Of a stretch of 44,760 nucleotides of DNA, positions 7,834 through 17,179 are shown in pieces. Location of the stretch: assembly GCA_949300335.1 (NCBI GenBank), contig CASGDV010000067.1, positions 1 through 44,760 on the forward strand, written 5' to 3'. Positions within the stretch are counted from its first letter, which is position 1. Each line of letters opens with the position of its first letter. This DNA is from an uncultured Bacteroidales bacterium (GTDB taxonomy: Bacteria > Bacteroidota > Bacteroidia > Bacteroidales > UBA932). Position numbers and translations under genes: made by a program. The notes under the pieces are model-generated. The model searched no databases and was not told the DNA's origin. It saw only the letters and a list, made by a program, of their open reading frames with translations.

Positions 7834-8487
7834 TTATATGTTGATTGCTTTCATGATGTCTTCCGGAACATGCGCTATCTTCCACGGAGAGTATGAGGAC
7901 AGTTCTTCTTCTGTCCTGAATCCCCATGTTACGCCTATTGTACGAACTCCGGCGTTCAGGCCAGTCTGCATGTCCACATCGGAATCTCCAGCATATATTA
8001 CATCGTTCCTGTCCGCTATTCCGGAAACTTCCATGATTTCGTATATTATTTCCGGGTCCGGTTTTATCGGTTTTCCGTCTCTCTGTCCCAGAATGCAGCT
8101 GAACCGGTACTTTCCGAAAAAGTTCCTGACAAGTTTTTCCGTGCCGTCCTGATATTTGTTCGATGCTACGGCAATCTTAATGTTTGCCGCTTCAAGCTTG
8201 TCCAGAAGTCCTGTTATCCCGGGATACGGTTTTGTGCAATCGCATTTGTGCTTTTCATAATATTCCAGAAAGGCTTCCTTCATCCTCGCAATGTTTTCCT
8301 CACTGCGCATACCTTCCGGAAGTGCAGCCCTGAACAGGTTGCAGATTCCGCGTCCGACAAAGCCGTTGTATTTCTCTATGCCGTGTTTCGGAAAGCCGCA
8401 ATGTTCAAGCGCGTGATTGCATGCATTCCCCAGATCTTCTATCGTATTCAGCAGTGTTCCGTCAAGATCGAAAATAATTAATTTCAT
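7834..8487 (-). CDS. HAD-family phosphatase, phosphoglycolate phosphatase-like
   Basis: A 217-residue HAD hydrolase of the Gph/PGMB type. Motif I is FDLDGTLLN (nucleophile Asp7, acid/base Asp9), motif II is the VASNKY segment near residue 109, motif III is a Lys in KPIKPDPE, and motif IV is YAGDSDVDM. The helical cap lies between motifs I and II. It would dephosphorylate a small phosphorylated metabolite such as 2-phosphoglycolate; family members differ in substrate, so no symbol is given. It lies upstream of the esterase in a two-gene minus-strand unit. Confidence 0.87.
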   Translation of the reverse strand: MKLIIFDLDGTLLNTIEDLGNACNHALEHCGFPKHGIEKYNGFVGRGICNLFRAALPEGMRSEENIARMKEAFLEYYEKHKCDCTKPYPGITGLLDKLEAANIKIAVASNKYQDGTEKLVRNFFGKYRFSCILGQRDGKPIKPDPEIIYEIMEVSGIADRNDVIYAGDSDVDMQTGLNAGVRTIGVTWGFRTEEELSSYSPWKIAHVPEDIMKAINI

Positions 8488-8504
8488 TTCACTTATAATT
8501 GTGC

Positions 8505-8535
8505 TTTACTATGGCACAAGCTGTCTTTACCTTTG
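8505..8535 (+). promoter_or_regulatory. Promoter of the 51-residue small gene
   Basis: TTTA (8505-8508), 19 nt, then TACCTTTG (8528-8535): a full -7 box and three of four -33 bases. It predicts a leader of about 30 nt before the ATG at 8575 and supports the small gene as real. Confidence 0.6.
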
Positions 8536-8574
8536 TATCGTAAATCAAGTTGAACCATTAAATGATACCATATC

Positions 8575-8730
8575 ATGGAAACTACTTTCAAATATATCAA
8601 AAAAGTCAAGAAAACTGACATTTTCACGGATTCCGTGAAAAAACTCATTCCGTCGGAATCATATGAAGCCCTTATGGGAATCATAAGGGATATGGATCTC
8701 GAAATAATGAACTTCGAATCGTCTATCTGA
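8575..8730 (+). CDS. Small conserved-looking protein, 51 residues
   Basis: An open frame from ATG 8575 to TGA 8728-8730 encodes 51 residues, starting METTFKYIKKVKKTD and ending EIMNFESSI. The N-terminal third is strongly basic and the C-terminal half acidic and helix-prone; there is no signal peptide, membrane helix or cysteine. Support for a real gene: a good Bacteroidota promoter just upstream, no competing gene on 8488-8722, and a tail-to-tail overlap of only 8 nt with the Clp gene, as with other packed convergent pairs here. I do not recognise a family, and function is unknown. Confidence 0.6.
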   Translation: METTFKYIKKVKKTDIFTDSVKKLIPSESYEALMGIIRDMDLEIMNFESSI

Positions 8731-11059
8731 TTGTCACTACTACAGTTTCCTTGTCTTTGCCCATTCTGACATTCAGTTTGCTGTCCGAATTTCCGTCAGC
8801 ATGCTGATTGCCGTGAAGAATTCTGTAATCGATGATGAATTCGGATACCGGGTCCTCTATATATCTGCGGATTGCCCTTTTGAGAGGCCTCGCACCATAT
8901 GCCTGGTCATATCCGGCTTCGGCAATCATATCGATTACAGCAGGGGAGACATTGAGTTCGAAACCTTCCTCTTTTATCCTGGATTTCAGTCTTCTGATTT
9001 CAATCCGGACTATTTTAGATATATCTTCCCTTCCCAGAGTATGGAAGTATATCAGTTCATCTATGCGGTTTATGAATTCCGGAGGAAAAACCTTCTTCAC
9101 CGCTTTTTCGAGTATCGATTTTCCGCGCATGTCATCCAATCCGGACGAAGAACCGAAACCGATTCCCCTTCCTGTCTCCTGAAGCTCCCTGCTGCCTACA
9201 TTGGATGTCATTATTATGACGGTATTCCTGAAATTTACCGTACGTCCGTTGCTGTCGGTCAGACGGCCTTCGTCAAGAACCTGAAGAAGCAGGTTGAATA
9301 TGTCAGGATGCGCCTTCTCGATTTCATCAAGAAGCACGACGCAATACGGCTTTCTTCTGACCTGTTCGCTGAGCTGCCCGCCTTCGTCGAAACCGACATA
9401 TCCCGGAGGAGCGCCTATCAGTCTCGAAGATGTGAATTTTTCCGAATATTCGCTCATGTCGATTCTGACAAGATTGTCCGGTGAATCGAAAAGATATTCC
9501 GCTATGGCTTTTGCCAGCTCTGTCTTTCCCACTCCTGTGGGCCCGAAGAACAGGAATGTTCCTATCGGGCGCATCGGGTCCTTTATTCCGGCCTTGTTCC
9601 GTTTTATTGCCATGACCACCTTTTCAATGGCTTCATTCTGGCCTATTACCCGCCCGGACAGCCTTTCATGCATCCTGCTTAGCCGGTTCCATTCCGATTC
9701 TGCTATTCTGTTGACCGGAACCCCGGAAATCTTCGATATTACTGATGCAATGTCATCGCTTGTAACAACTCCGCACCTTTTACCCCGTACTGAAGACTGT
9801 CTTATCCTGACCATCGAACCGGCTTCGTCCATGGCATCTATGGCCTTGTCCGGCAGACTTCTGTCGGTAATATACCTGTCTGCAAGAGTTACGCACGAGT
9901 CCAGTGCCCCGTCGGTATATGTCACATGGTGGTACTTTTCATAAATGTCTTTTATATTCCGGAGTATGGCCCTCGTCTGGGAAACGGAGCAAGGTTCCAC
10001 GTTGATTTTCTGGAAACGTCTGTCCAGCGCCCCGTCCTTTTCAACGATTTTCCGGAATTCTTCGTTCGTGGTGGCTCCTATGCAGTGTATTTCTCCGCGG
10101 GCAAGAGCCGGTTTCAGCATATTTGCTGCGTCCAGGCTTCCGGAAGCGCTACCTGCACCCACGATGGTGTGGAACTCGTCAATGAACAGTATTATGTCCT
10201 TGTTTTCAGTAAGCTCCTTAAGTATGGCTTTGAGCCTTTTTTCAAAATCTCCCCGATATTTCGTTCCGGCAACTACGGAAGCTATGTCAAGAGAGATGAG
10301 ACGTTTCCCTTCCAGTACCGGTGGGACGCTGCCGGATACGATTCTCCGGGCGATTCCTTCTATGATTGCCGATTTGCCTACACCAGGTTCGCCGACAAGC
10401 ATCGGATTGTTCTTCTTTCTTCTTCCGAGAATCTGTATCACGCGGCTTATTTCGTCTTCACGTCCAATGACAGGGTCCAGTTTCCCATCCATGGCTGCTG
10501 CCGTAATATCATGGCAGAACTCCTCAATTGCAGATTTTTCCTCGTTCCGGCTCTGCGTGTCCGCTCCGCTTTCATTCCCGGACTCCTCTTCCTTCGGCTT
10601 CCCGTCGCTGCTCTGGGAAAGGATTCCGCTGCGCAGCATGTAGCCGGATACGCGTCCGTAGTCTATACCGATATCCCTGAGATATGTAAGCCCGTATCCT
10701 CCGTTCCCTCTGAGGAGAGCCAGCAGCAGATGTTCGGAAGAGGCCTCCCCGCTTTTCATTCTTGCCGCTTCCAGCATCATGAAACTCAGGGTGTTATGTG
10801 CTCCTCTGGAGAATGTGACCTGTTCTATTTCCGAGTATGGGATATGCTCGTTTGTAAAAATCTTGCTGTCGATGAATTGTTTCAGTTCGTCCGTGTCCGC
10901 ATCAAGCCCTTTCAATACGTCCAGGGCAGTGTTGTCCCCATGCCTTATGATGGCCAGGAACAGATGGTCGGGAGCAATTCCGTAGCTGCCCGTTCTCATC
11001 GCTTCATCCCTCGCGTAATTGATGATGGAATTCAATTCCGGTGATATCCTTATTTCCAT
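8723..11059 (-). CDS. Clp protease ATP-binding subunit, ClpA/ClpC type
   Basis: A 778-residue two-ring AAA+ unfoldase. Order: two Clp_N repeats (about 1-145), an acidic/polar linker (about 150-175), AAA1 with Walker A GEPGVGKS (223-230) and Walker B ILFIDEFHT, AAA2 with Walker A GPTGVGKT (about 505-512) and Walker B VVLLDEIEKAHP. An IGF tripeptide (about 633-635) matches the loop that docks on ClpP, so it should feed ClpP. The region between AAA1 and AAA2 is short, with no ClpB-type coiled coil and no visible UVR motif, making it shorter than usual ClpC (about 810-850). The symbol is left open between clpA and clpC. Confidence 0.88.
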   Translation of the reverse strand: MEIRISPELNSIINYARDEAMRTGSYGIAPDHLFLAIIRHGDNTALDVLKGLDADTDELKQFIDSKIFTNEHIPYSEIEQVTFSRGAHNTLSFMMLEAARMKSGEASSEHLLLALLRGNGGYGLTYLRDIGIDYGRVSGYMLRSGILSQSSDGKPKEEESGNESGADTQSRNEEKSAIEEFCHDITAAAMDGKLDPVIGREDEISRVIQILGRRKKNNPMLVGEPGVGKSAIIEGIARRIVSGSVPPVLEGKRLISLDIASVVAGTKYRGDFEKRLKAILKELTENKDIILFIDEFHTIVGAGSASGSLDAANMLKPALARGEIHCIGATTNEEFRKIVEKDGALDRRFQKINVEPCSVSQTRAILRNIKDIYEKYHHVTYTDGALDSCVTLADRYITDRSLPDKAIDAMDEAGSMVRIRQSSVRGKRCGVVTSDDIASVISKISGVPVNRIAESEWNRLSRMHERLSGRVIGQNEAIEKVVMAIKRNKAGIKDPMRPIGTFLFFGPTGVGKTELAKAIAEYLFDSPDNLVRIDMSEYSEKFTSSRLIGAPPGYVGFDEGGQLSEQVRRKPYCVVLLDEIEKAHPDIFNLLLQVLDEGRLTDSNGRTVNFRNTVIIMTSNVGSRELQETGRGIGFGSSSGLDDMRGKSILEKAVKKVFPPEFINRIDELIYFHTLGREDISKIVRIEIRRLKSRIKEEGFELNVSPAVIDMIAEAGYDQAYGARPLKRAIRRYIEDPVSEFIIDYRILHGNQHADGNSDSKLNVRMGKDKETVVVTIR

Positions 11060-11078
11060 ACGTTGATAGAATCTGCCG

Positions 11079-11109
11079 CAAAGTTACTAAGATTATGGAT
11101 ATTCTCTAA
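11079..11109 (-). promoter_or_regulatory. Promoter of the Clp ATPase gene
   Basis: On the minus strand TAACTTTG (11079-11086), with TTAG (three of four -33 bases) 19 nt upstream at 11106-11109. It lies about 20 nt before the start codon and back-to-back with the gyrA promoter. Confidence 0.6.
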
Positions 11110-11122
11110 CCTATGATTTGAT

Positions 11123-11153
11123 TTTGTTGCAGAAAGAAAATTTTGTAACTTTG
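11123..11153 (+). promoter_or_regulatory. Promoter of gyrA
   Basis: TTTG (11123-11126), exactly 19 nt, then TAACTTTG (11146-11153): a perfect Bacteroidota -33/-7 pair, 37 nt before the start codon. Confidence 0.8.
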
Positions 11154-11190
11154 CAGACTATGTTACATGTAAAGAAAGGATATAAAACAT

Positions 11191-13719
11191 ATGGAGAACG
11201 AAGTTAAAACGGGGCGTATTGAGCAGGTGAACATTGACCAGCAGATGAGAAGTGCCTACATAGACTACTCGATGTCGGTCATCGTTTCCAGGGCTCTGCC
11301 CGATGTCCGTGACGGAATGAAGCCGGTTCACAGAAGGGTGCTTTTCGGAATGGACGGTCTCGGCCTGAGTTATTCGGGGCAGACAAAGAAATCGGCGAGA
11401 ATCGTAGGTGAAGTTTTGGGTAAGTTCCATCCGCACGGTGATTCCAGCGTCTATGACGCAATGGCGAGGATGGCGCAGCCGTGGAGTCTGAGATATCCGC
11501 TGGTATTCGGTCAGGGAAACTTCGGCTCGATGGATGGCGACCCTGTTGCGGCGATGCGATATACCGAGGCCAAACTGGCCAAAATATCTGAAGAAGTTCT
11601 GGCCGACATTGACAAGGATACGGTCGATTTCCAGAATAACTTCGATGATACTCTTCAGGAGCCTACCGTACTTCCGACGAAGATTCCCCTGCTTTTGCTG
11701 AACGGATCGTCCGGTATTGCCGTGGGAATGGCGACGAATATGGCTCCGCATAATCTCAGCGAATGTTGTGATGCGATATGTGCATATATTGATAATCCGG
11801 ACATAACCGTCGATGAACTGATGCATCATATCAAGGGACCGGATTTTCCTACCGGAGGCATCATAATGGGACGTCAGGGAATCAAGGATGCCTTCGAAAC
11901 TGGAAGAGGGCGCATAGTCATCAGGTCGAAGACCGATATAGAGGTAAGTGAATCAGGAAGGGAAACCATAGTCGTCACGGAAATCCCTTATATGGTCAAC
12001 AAAAGGGAGATGATCGAAAAGATCGCCGAACTGATAGAGGAAAAGAAGCTAGAGGCCTCATATATCAATGATGAATCGAACAGGGAAGGGGTGCGTGTAG
12101 TCATCAAACTGAAAATGGGCGCCAATTCGAATGTCGCCCTGAATACGCTGTTCAAGTATTCTCCTCTCCAGTCAAGTTTTTCCGTGAACAATGTCGCTCT
12201 GGCCGACGGCAGGCCGAAGACATTGAGTCTGAAGGATATGATCAGATATTTCGTGCAGCACAGGCATGATGTAATCGTGAGAAGGACCAAGTTCGATCTG
12301 GACAAGGCCATGAAGAGGGCGCACATTCTCGAGGGACTCCTGAAAGCGCTTGACGTTATCGATGAGATTATCCGGATAATCAGGGCATCGAAGACTGTGG
12401 ATGAGGCACGCGGCGAACTGATGACGAGATTTGACTTTTCCGAAGCCCAGGCTACGGCTATCGTGGAGATGAGGCTCCGCCAGCTGACCGGACTCGAGAG
12501 GGAGAAGCTGCAGTCTGAATTCGACGAACTCCAGAAATTCATCAGATACTGCGAGGATATCCTTGGCAGCTATGAGCGCCAGATGGAGGTCATCAAGGAG
12601 GAAACAATGGAAATCAAGGCAAAGTACGGAGACGAAAGAAGGACCGACATAACATATTCGGCGGAAGAGTTCAATCCTGAGGACTTTTATGCAGATGAAG
12701 ACGTTGTAATCACGATATCCCATCTCGGTTATATAAAGAGGACGGCCCTGACGGAGTACCGCACGCAGAACAGAGGCGGTGTCGGAATCAAGGGAGGCAC
12801 TACAAGGGACGAAGATTTCATCGAGCATATATATGTGGCGAACATGCACAGTACAATGCTTCTGTTCACACAGAAGGGACGCTGCTACTGGCTCAAGGTA
12901 TATGAAATACCCGAAGGTTCCAGAGCTTCCAAGGGAAGAGCTCTCCAGAACATCATAAATATAGAGCCTGATGACAAGCTGAAGGCATATATCAATGTTA
13001 AGAACCTCAAGGACAGCGATTACTGCAACAGCAACTGTATAATTCTTGCGACCAGACGCGGCATAGTGAAGAAAACCTCTCTGGAGGCTTATTCACGTCC
13101 TCGGGCAAACGGTGTCAATGCCATAACAGTCAGGGAAGGCGACGAACTCCTCGAAGCTGCCATGACGAACGGCTCCAGCCAGGTGCTTCTTGCCGGGCGG
13201 AACGGACGCTGTGTCCGGTTCGACGAACATGATGCAAGACCGTTGGGAAGGACCGCTTCAGGTGTACGAGGAATCAATATTGATGAGGATGATGAAGTCA
13301 TAGGTATGGTCTGTGTCGACCCTAATGCCGACGATGCAGCCAAACATACGATTTTGGTCGTGAGTGAGAACGGTTATGGAAAGCGTTCCGAACTTGAAGA
13401 ATACAGAATCACAAACAGGGGAGGAAAAGGCGTAAAGACCATAAATATAACGGAAAAGACGGGCAAACTGGTGGCCATCAAGGATGTAACCGAAGACAAC
13501 GACCTTATGATAATCAACCGTTCGGGCTTGACTATCAGGATGTCCGTATCCGACATAAGGATTGCCGGAAGGGCTACCCAGGGAGTGAAACTGATAAACA
13601 TTAAGGACGGCGACTCCATCGCTGCGGTTTCACCGGTGAGCAGGAATGAAAACGAAGAGCCGCAGGCCGGTCCGGATTCTGCAGACTCATCTGCCGTACA
13701 GACGGGAAATGCCCAGTAA
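11191..13719 (+). CDS. gyrA: DNA gyrase subunit A
   Basis: An 842-residue type II topoisomerase subunit that cuts and rejoins DNA. The breakage-reunion domain has the active-site Tyr124 in AMRYTEAK and the quinolone-determining segment [12 protein letters not shown]; Ser85 and Asp89 correspond to E. coli Ser83 and Asp87, so the common resistance changes are absent. The C-terminal beta-pinwheel contains a GyrA-box-like NRGGKGVKT near residue 745, which favours gyrase over topoisomerase IV ParC. The tail after about residue 820 is polar and low in complexity. It has its own strong promoter; the TPR gene follows after 42 nt. Confidence 0.95.
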   Translation: MENEVKTGRIEQVNIDQQMRSAYIDYSMSVIVSRALPDVRDGMKPVHRRVLFGMDGLGLSYSGQTKKSARIVGEVLGKFHPHGDSSVYDAMARMAQPWSLRYPLVFGQGNFGSMDGDPVAAMRYTEAKLAKISEEVLADIDKDTVDFQNNFDDTLQEPTVLPTKIPLLLLNGSSGIAVGMATNMAPHNLSECCDAICAYIDNPDITVDELMHHIKGPDFPTGGIIMGRQGIKDAFETGRGRIVIRSKTDIEVSESGRETIVVTEIPYMVNKREMIEKIAELIEEKKLEASYINDESNREGVRVVIKLKMGANSNVALNTLFKYSPLQSSFSVNNVALADGRPKTLSLKDMIRYFVQHRHDVIVRRTKFDLDKAMKRAHILEGLLKALDVIDEIIRIIRASKTVDEARGELMTRFDFSEAQATAIVEMRLRQLTGLEREKLQSEFDELQKFIRYCEDILGSYERQMEVIKEETMEIKAKYGDERRTDITYSAEEFNPEDFYADEDVVITISHLGYIKRTALTEYRTQNRGGVGIKGGTTRDEDFIEHIYVANMHSTMLLFTQKGRCYWLKVYEIPEGSRASKGRALQNIINIEPDDKLKAYINVKNLKDSDYCNSNCIILATRRGIVKKTSLEAYSRPRANGVNAITVREGDELLEAAMTNGSSQVLLAGRNGRCVRFDEHDARPLGRTASGVRGINIDEDDEVIGMVCVDPNADDAAKHTILVVSENGYGKRSELEEYRITNRGGKGVKTINITEKTGKLVAIKDVTEDNDLMIINRSGLTIRMSVSDIRIAGRATQGVKLINIKDGDSIAAVSPVSRNENEEPQAGPDSADSSAVQTGNAQ

Positions 13720-13761
13720 ATGGAAAATATAATTTTAAGTTCATATTAAATTCTAGATTTT

Positions 13762-15081
13762 ATGAAAGAAATTTTGATCGCATTGGCTTTGATTTTCTCA
13801 TTGCAGATTGCTGATGCACAGGTTAAATCTCCTTCTGATGCCAAGAGGGCTGTTGATGCTGCCGAAGCGGCTGCCGCAAATCCGAAGAAAGCTGCCAAGG
13901 TCGCAACTTGGACAAAACTGGCTGAGGCTTACATGTCAGCCTATCTCGCTCCTGCCGGAAGCGCATGGGTAGGTGCCGGCCAGCAGGATATCCAACTGAT
14001 AATGGCTAATGAAAAGCCTATTTCATCCGAGTCAGTAGTAATTTCGGGTGAGCAGTATACCAAGCAGATATATGAAACGAGAAATTATTATTTCAACGGC
14101 GCAGGTATACTGTCCATCATCGAAGTTACTGCACCGGTTATCGACAATCCTCTCGGAAAAGCTCTCGACGCATATGTAAAGGCCTACTCGGTGGATGCAA
14201 AAAAATCGAAGACCGATGATATCGCTGCCGGAATAAAGAATGTTTCTTCTAAATATCTTGAAGAAGGCATGAACAAGTATATGCTCGGCGATCTGAATGC
14301 AGCAAGCATCAACTTCGAAAAGGCTGCCGATGCTGCGGCAACCGAACCTTGCAGCTCAATCGACAGCATGGCTCTTTACAATGCCGGATTCACGGCATGG
14401 ATGACCCAGAATTATGAAAGGGCAAAGGGATTTTTCGAAAAATGTGTCGAGATCAAGTATTACGAAAACGGTGAATCATTTGCGAAACTTGCCGATTGCT
14501 ATGCCAAACTTGAGGACAAGGAGGCGGCAAAGGCAACTCTCGAAAACGGATTTACGGAGTTCCCTCAAAGCCAGAGTATACTTATCGGCCTCATTAATTT
14601 CTATATCGAAAGCGGGGACAATCCTGAAAGACTGTTCACCCTTCTCGATGAAGCAAAGAAAAACGAACCGAACAACGCTTCGCTCTATTATGTTGAGGGA
14701 AATATTTACAGCGAACTCGGGAACAGGGAAAAAGCACTGGCATCCTATGCAAAATGTGCTGAAATCAATCCTGAATATGAGTACGGTTTCATCGGAGCCG
14801 GCATCATGCTGTACAATGAAGCTCTCGAGCTGCAGGAAAAGGCCCAGAATGAACTTGACGATGAAAAGTATATGAAACTTGTAGATGAGTTCGAATCAGT
14901 CCTGATGCAGGCTATAGAACCGTTCGAGTCGGCATACAAGGTCTGCAAGAACGATGAAGTAAAGGTTAATATCGCCGAATATCTGAAAAACATCTATTAC
15001 CGTTTCAGAGACAAGGACGCAAAATATGACGAGTCTTACAAGATGTATGATGAAGTTGTAAGGACAGGAGTTGTCAAATAG
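13762..15081 (+). CDS. Exported tetratricopeptide-repeat protein
   Basis: A 439-residue protein with a signal peptide (residues 1-19, likely cut after IADAQ or just before it), so periplasmic or surface-exposed. After an Ala-rich helical start (about 20-60) it carries several TPR-like helix pairs between about 180 and 350, for example MALYNAGFTAWMTQNYERAKGFFEKC and YYVEGNIYSELGNREKALASYAKC (split across two repeats). TPRs mediate protein binding; there is no enzyme domain. It follows gyrA by 42 nt with no clear promoter between. It overlaps the convergent phoH gene by 8 nt. The partner is unknown. Confidence 0.8.
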   Translation: MKEILIALALIFSLQIADAQVKSPSDAKRAVDAAEAAAANPKKAAKVATWTKLAEAYMSAYLAPAGSAWVGAGQQDIQLIMANEKPISSESVVISGEQYTKQIYETRNYYFNGAGILSIIEVTAPVIDNPLGKALDAYVKAYSVDAKKSKTDDIAAGIKNVSSKYLEEGMNKYMLGDLNAASINFEKAADAAATEPCSSIDSMALYNAGFTAWMTQNYERAKGFFEKCVEIKYYENGESFAKLADCYAKLEDKEAAKATLENGFTEFPQSQSILIGLINFYIESGDNPERLFTLLDEAKKNEPNNASLYYVEGNIYSELGNREKALASYAKCAEINPEYEYGFIGAGIMLYNEALELQEKAQNELDDEKYMKLVDEFESVLMQAIEPFESAYKVCKNDEVKVNIAEYLKNIYYRFRDKDAKYDESYKMYDEVVRTGVVK

Positions 15082-16009
15082 TATCGAAGGCCTTTACTAT
15101 TTTGCATACCAAAGGGTGTCGCACTATATCTTCGTTTTTGAACTGGATATATGCGATACCCTTTATGTTTTTGATAAGTTCTATTCCTCTGATCAGGCCG
15201 GAATCCGTTTTATTCGGAAGGTCTACCTGGCTGGCATCTCCTGTAACTATGAATTTTGCATCCGCCCCCATTCTTGTCAGAAACATCTTCAGTTGTCCCA
15301 GATTTGTATTCTGTGCTTCATCCAGAATCACGCAGGCCCTGTCAAGCGTCCTTCCACGCATGTATGCAAGCGGAGCTATCTGTATGGTTCCGTCAGACAT
15401 GAATTCCTGAAGTTTTTTTGGCGGAATCATGTCCCCGAGTGCATCATAAAGAGGCTGAAGATAAGGATCCAGCTTGTCCTTGAGGTCTCCCGGAAGAAAA
15501 CCGAGCCTTTCACCTGCCTCTACAGCCGGGCGTGTCAGGATTATCCTTCTGACCTCACGGTGTTTCAAAGCTCTTACGGCCAATGCTATTGCAATGTAAG
15601 TTTTTCCAGTACCTGCGGGACCTGTAGCGAAAATCAGGTCGTTTTCAAAATAACTGCGGACCATCTTTTCCTGAGTCTTGTTTCTTGCCTTGATCGGCTT
15701 CCCGTCAGTCCCGTATACGATTACGGCATTTCCGTCGATTTTGAATCTGTCTGCAGACCGGTCGTCTTCAAACAGATCTTCCACATCATACGGAGTAAGG
15801 CTGGATTTATGTCTTCTTCTTTCCTTTAGCATTTCCAGTTTTATATCGAAGTCTTCGATGTCGCTTCCCTTTCCGTCCAGAAAAATCTCGAAACCTCGTG
15901 CCGTAACCTTGAGTTGCGGATAATAGCTGCACAGGGCTTCAAGAATTTTGTTTCCGGCTCCGTATATTTCGACCGGATCGATGGCTTCGAGTTTGATTGT
16001 ATGTTTCAT
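15074..16009 (-). CDS. PhoH-like ATPase
   Basis: A 311-residue cytoplasmic P-loop protein of the PhoH family. Walker A is GPAGTGKT (130-137), Walker B CVILDEAQN (226-234), followed by MGADAKFIVTGDASQVDLP. The first 110 residues form the small N-terminal region typical of PhoH/YbeZ. PhoH proteins are linked to RNA metabolism and often sit near ybeY; no ybeY is in this window. It starts 33 nt after the CapA-family gene and is probably the last gene of a three-gene minus-strand unit. Confidence 0.88.
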   Translation of the reverse strand: MKHTIKLEAIDPVEIYGAGNKILEALCSYYPQLKVTARGFEIFLDGKGSDIEDFDIKLEMLKERRRHKSSLTPYDVEDLFEDDRSADRFKIDGNAVIVYGTDGKPIKARNKTQEKMVRSYFENDLIFATGPAGTGKTYIAIALAVRALKHREVRRIILTRPAVEAGERLGFLPGDLKDKLDPYLQPLYDALGDMIPPKKLQEFMSDGTIQIAPLAYMRGRTLDRACVILDEAQNTNLGQLKMFLTRMGADAKFIVTGDASQVDLPNKTDSGLIRGIELIKNIKGIAYIQFKNEDIVRHPLVCKIVKAFDTI

Positions 16010-16042
16010 TCTGTCAGAAATTTATTGTTCATACGATGAAAA

Positions 16043-17179
16043 TCACAGATATTCATGCCGCGTTTCACCAGTCAGTTCAAGAACTTGATTATATGTGTCG
16101 ATCATCTTGTAATAGTCGGAACTGTCATTCCAGAGGGACTTCCTGTTCATGAAGCTTTCTACCGGAATTATCGTGTGGCTGTCACAGAATCTCCCCGGAA
16201 GCGACACCCACAGATACGTGAATTCAGGTTTCAGGACTTCATGCATGACCTTGTCGGAAATGACGGTGATGGTGACCATGAGACCGATTCTCGTATTCCC
16301 GGCACTCATGTTGGAAATTGCGTTTCCTACGGAATATATTACGGGTACACTCTTTCCTTCATGACTGAACATGCAACTGTCCTGCACAACATGCGGATGG
16401 CTTCCTACAATAGCATCGGCCCCTTTGCCGACAAGCCATCCGGCAAATTTCTCCTGACTGTATGAATGCCGGTTATTGTATTCGGTCCCCCAATGAGGCA
16501 GTACGATAGTGACATCGGCTTCTTTTTCTGACCTTCTTAGAGCACCGGACAATAAGGCGGTATCGGCCATCATATATACATATGGAATACTGTCGTTTAT
16601 CCTGGTGTTTGTCCCGTAGGTAACATTGATGAAAGAAATCCTTATTCCTTTTCTGTTCATGAATAAAGGTCTTATGGACCTGTCGTTCATTGAAGTCCCG
16701 GTATGCCGTATACCTTCCATGCTTTCATATATGCCTACGGTCCTTTCTATACCGTGTTTTCCCTTGTCGAGAATATGGTTGTTGGCTGTCAGGAAAACAT
16801 CAATTCCGGCACCGGCGACAGCATCTGCATATTCGTCCGGTGCGGAGAATGAAGGATAACCGGTATACGGTTTTCCTCCGAGACTGAATTCCATGTTTGC
16901 CACGGCTATGTCAGCTGAGCGTATATCTTCCCCGATATGACTGAAGTATTCGTCAAATGAATATTTGCCGTTCCTGCCGGCATTTTCAATCTGGGCCCTG
17001 TGCATCATGATGTCGCCGAGAATGACAATCTTGACCGTATCTTTCCGGTTCAGCCTGTCCGGAGATGTCATGGCGACGCTTTTTTCATAAAGAAAGACAT
17101 CATTCACAACAGTCTGGGCATTGCAGACATGCAATGAAATGACCAGCGCGGCGAATGATAACTGTAATTTAAATGACAT
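16043..17179 (-). CDS. CapA/PgsA-family protein, exported
   Basis: A CapA-family protein of 378 residues from the ATG at 17179, preferred because it begins a clean signal peptide (MSFKLQLSFAALVISLHVCNAQ, cut near the end). A start at 17203 would add eight residues. It has the CapA metallophosphatase-like fold: ILGDIMMHRAQ, ADIAVANMEFSLGG, FLTANNHILDKG, VVLPHWGTEY (as VLPHWGTEYNN) and VGSHPHVVQD. CapA proteins are tied to poly-gamma-glutamate capsule export, but most homologues are uncharacterised and no capB/capC genes are present, so a capsule role is doubtful. The start overlaps the end of the DUF389 gene by 11 nt, suggesting translational coupling. Confidence 0.82.
   Translation of the reverse strand: MSFKLQLSFAALVISLHVCNAQTVVNDVFLYEKSVAMTSPDRLNRKDTVKIVILGDIMMHRAQIENAGRNGKYSFDEYFSHIGEDIRSADIAVANMEFSLGGKPYTGYPSFSAPDEYADAVAGAGIDVFLTANNHILDKGKHGIERTVGIYESMEGIRHTGTSMNDRSIRPLFMNRKGIRISFINVTYGTNTRINDSIPYVYMMADTALLSGALRRSEKEADVTIVLPHWGTEYNNRHSYSQEKFAGWLVGKGADAIVGSHPHVVQDSCMFSHEGKSVPVIYSVGNAISNMSAGNTRIGLMVTITVISDKVMHEVLKPEFTYLWVSLPGRFCDSHTIIPVESFMNRKSLWNDSSDYYKMIDTYNQVLELTGETRHEYL

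Noticed and set aside
9926..11044. Long plus-strand open frames over the Clp gene (also 8801-9484 and 9945-10643)
   Set aside because: Shadows of the strongly supported minus-strand Clp ATPase; no domain resemblance.
11437..11457. Quinolone-resistance change in gyrA
   Set aside because: The two key positions are Ser85 and Asp89, the susceptible-type residues.
16043..17179. Poly-gamma-glutamate capsule synthesis
   Set aside because: Only a CapA-like protein is present; capB and capC partners are absent, so I name the family without the function.
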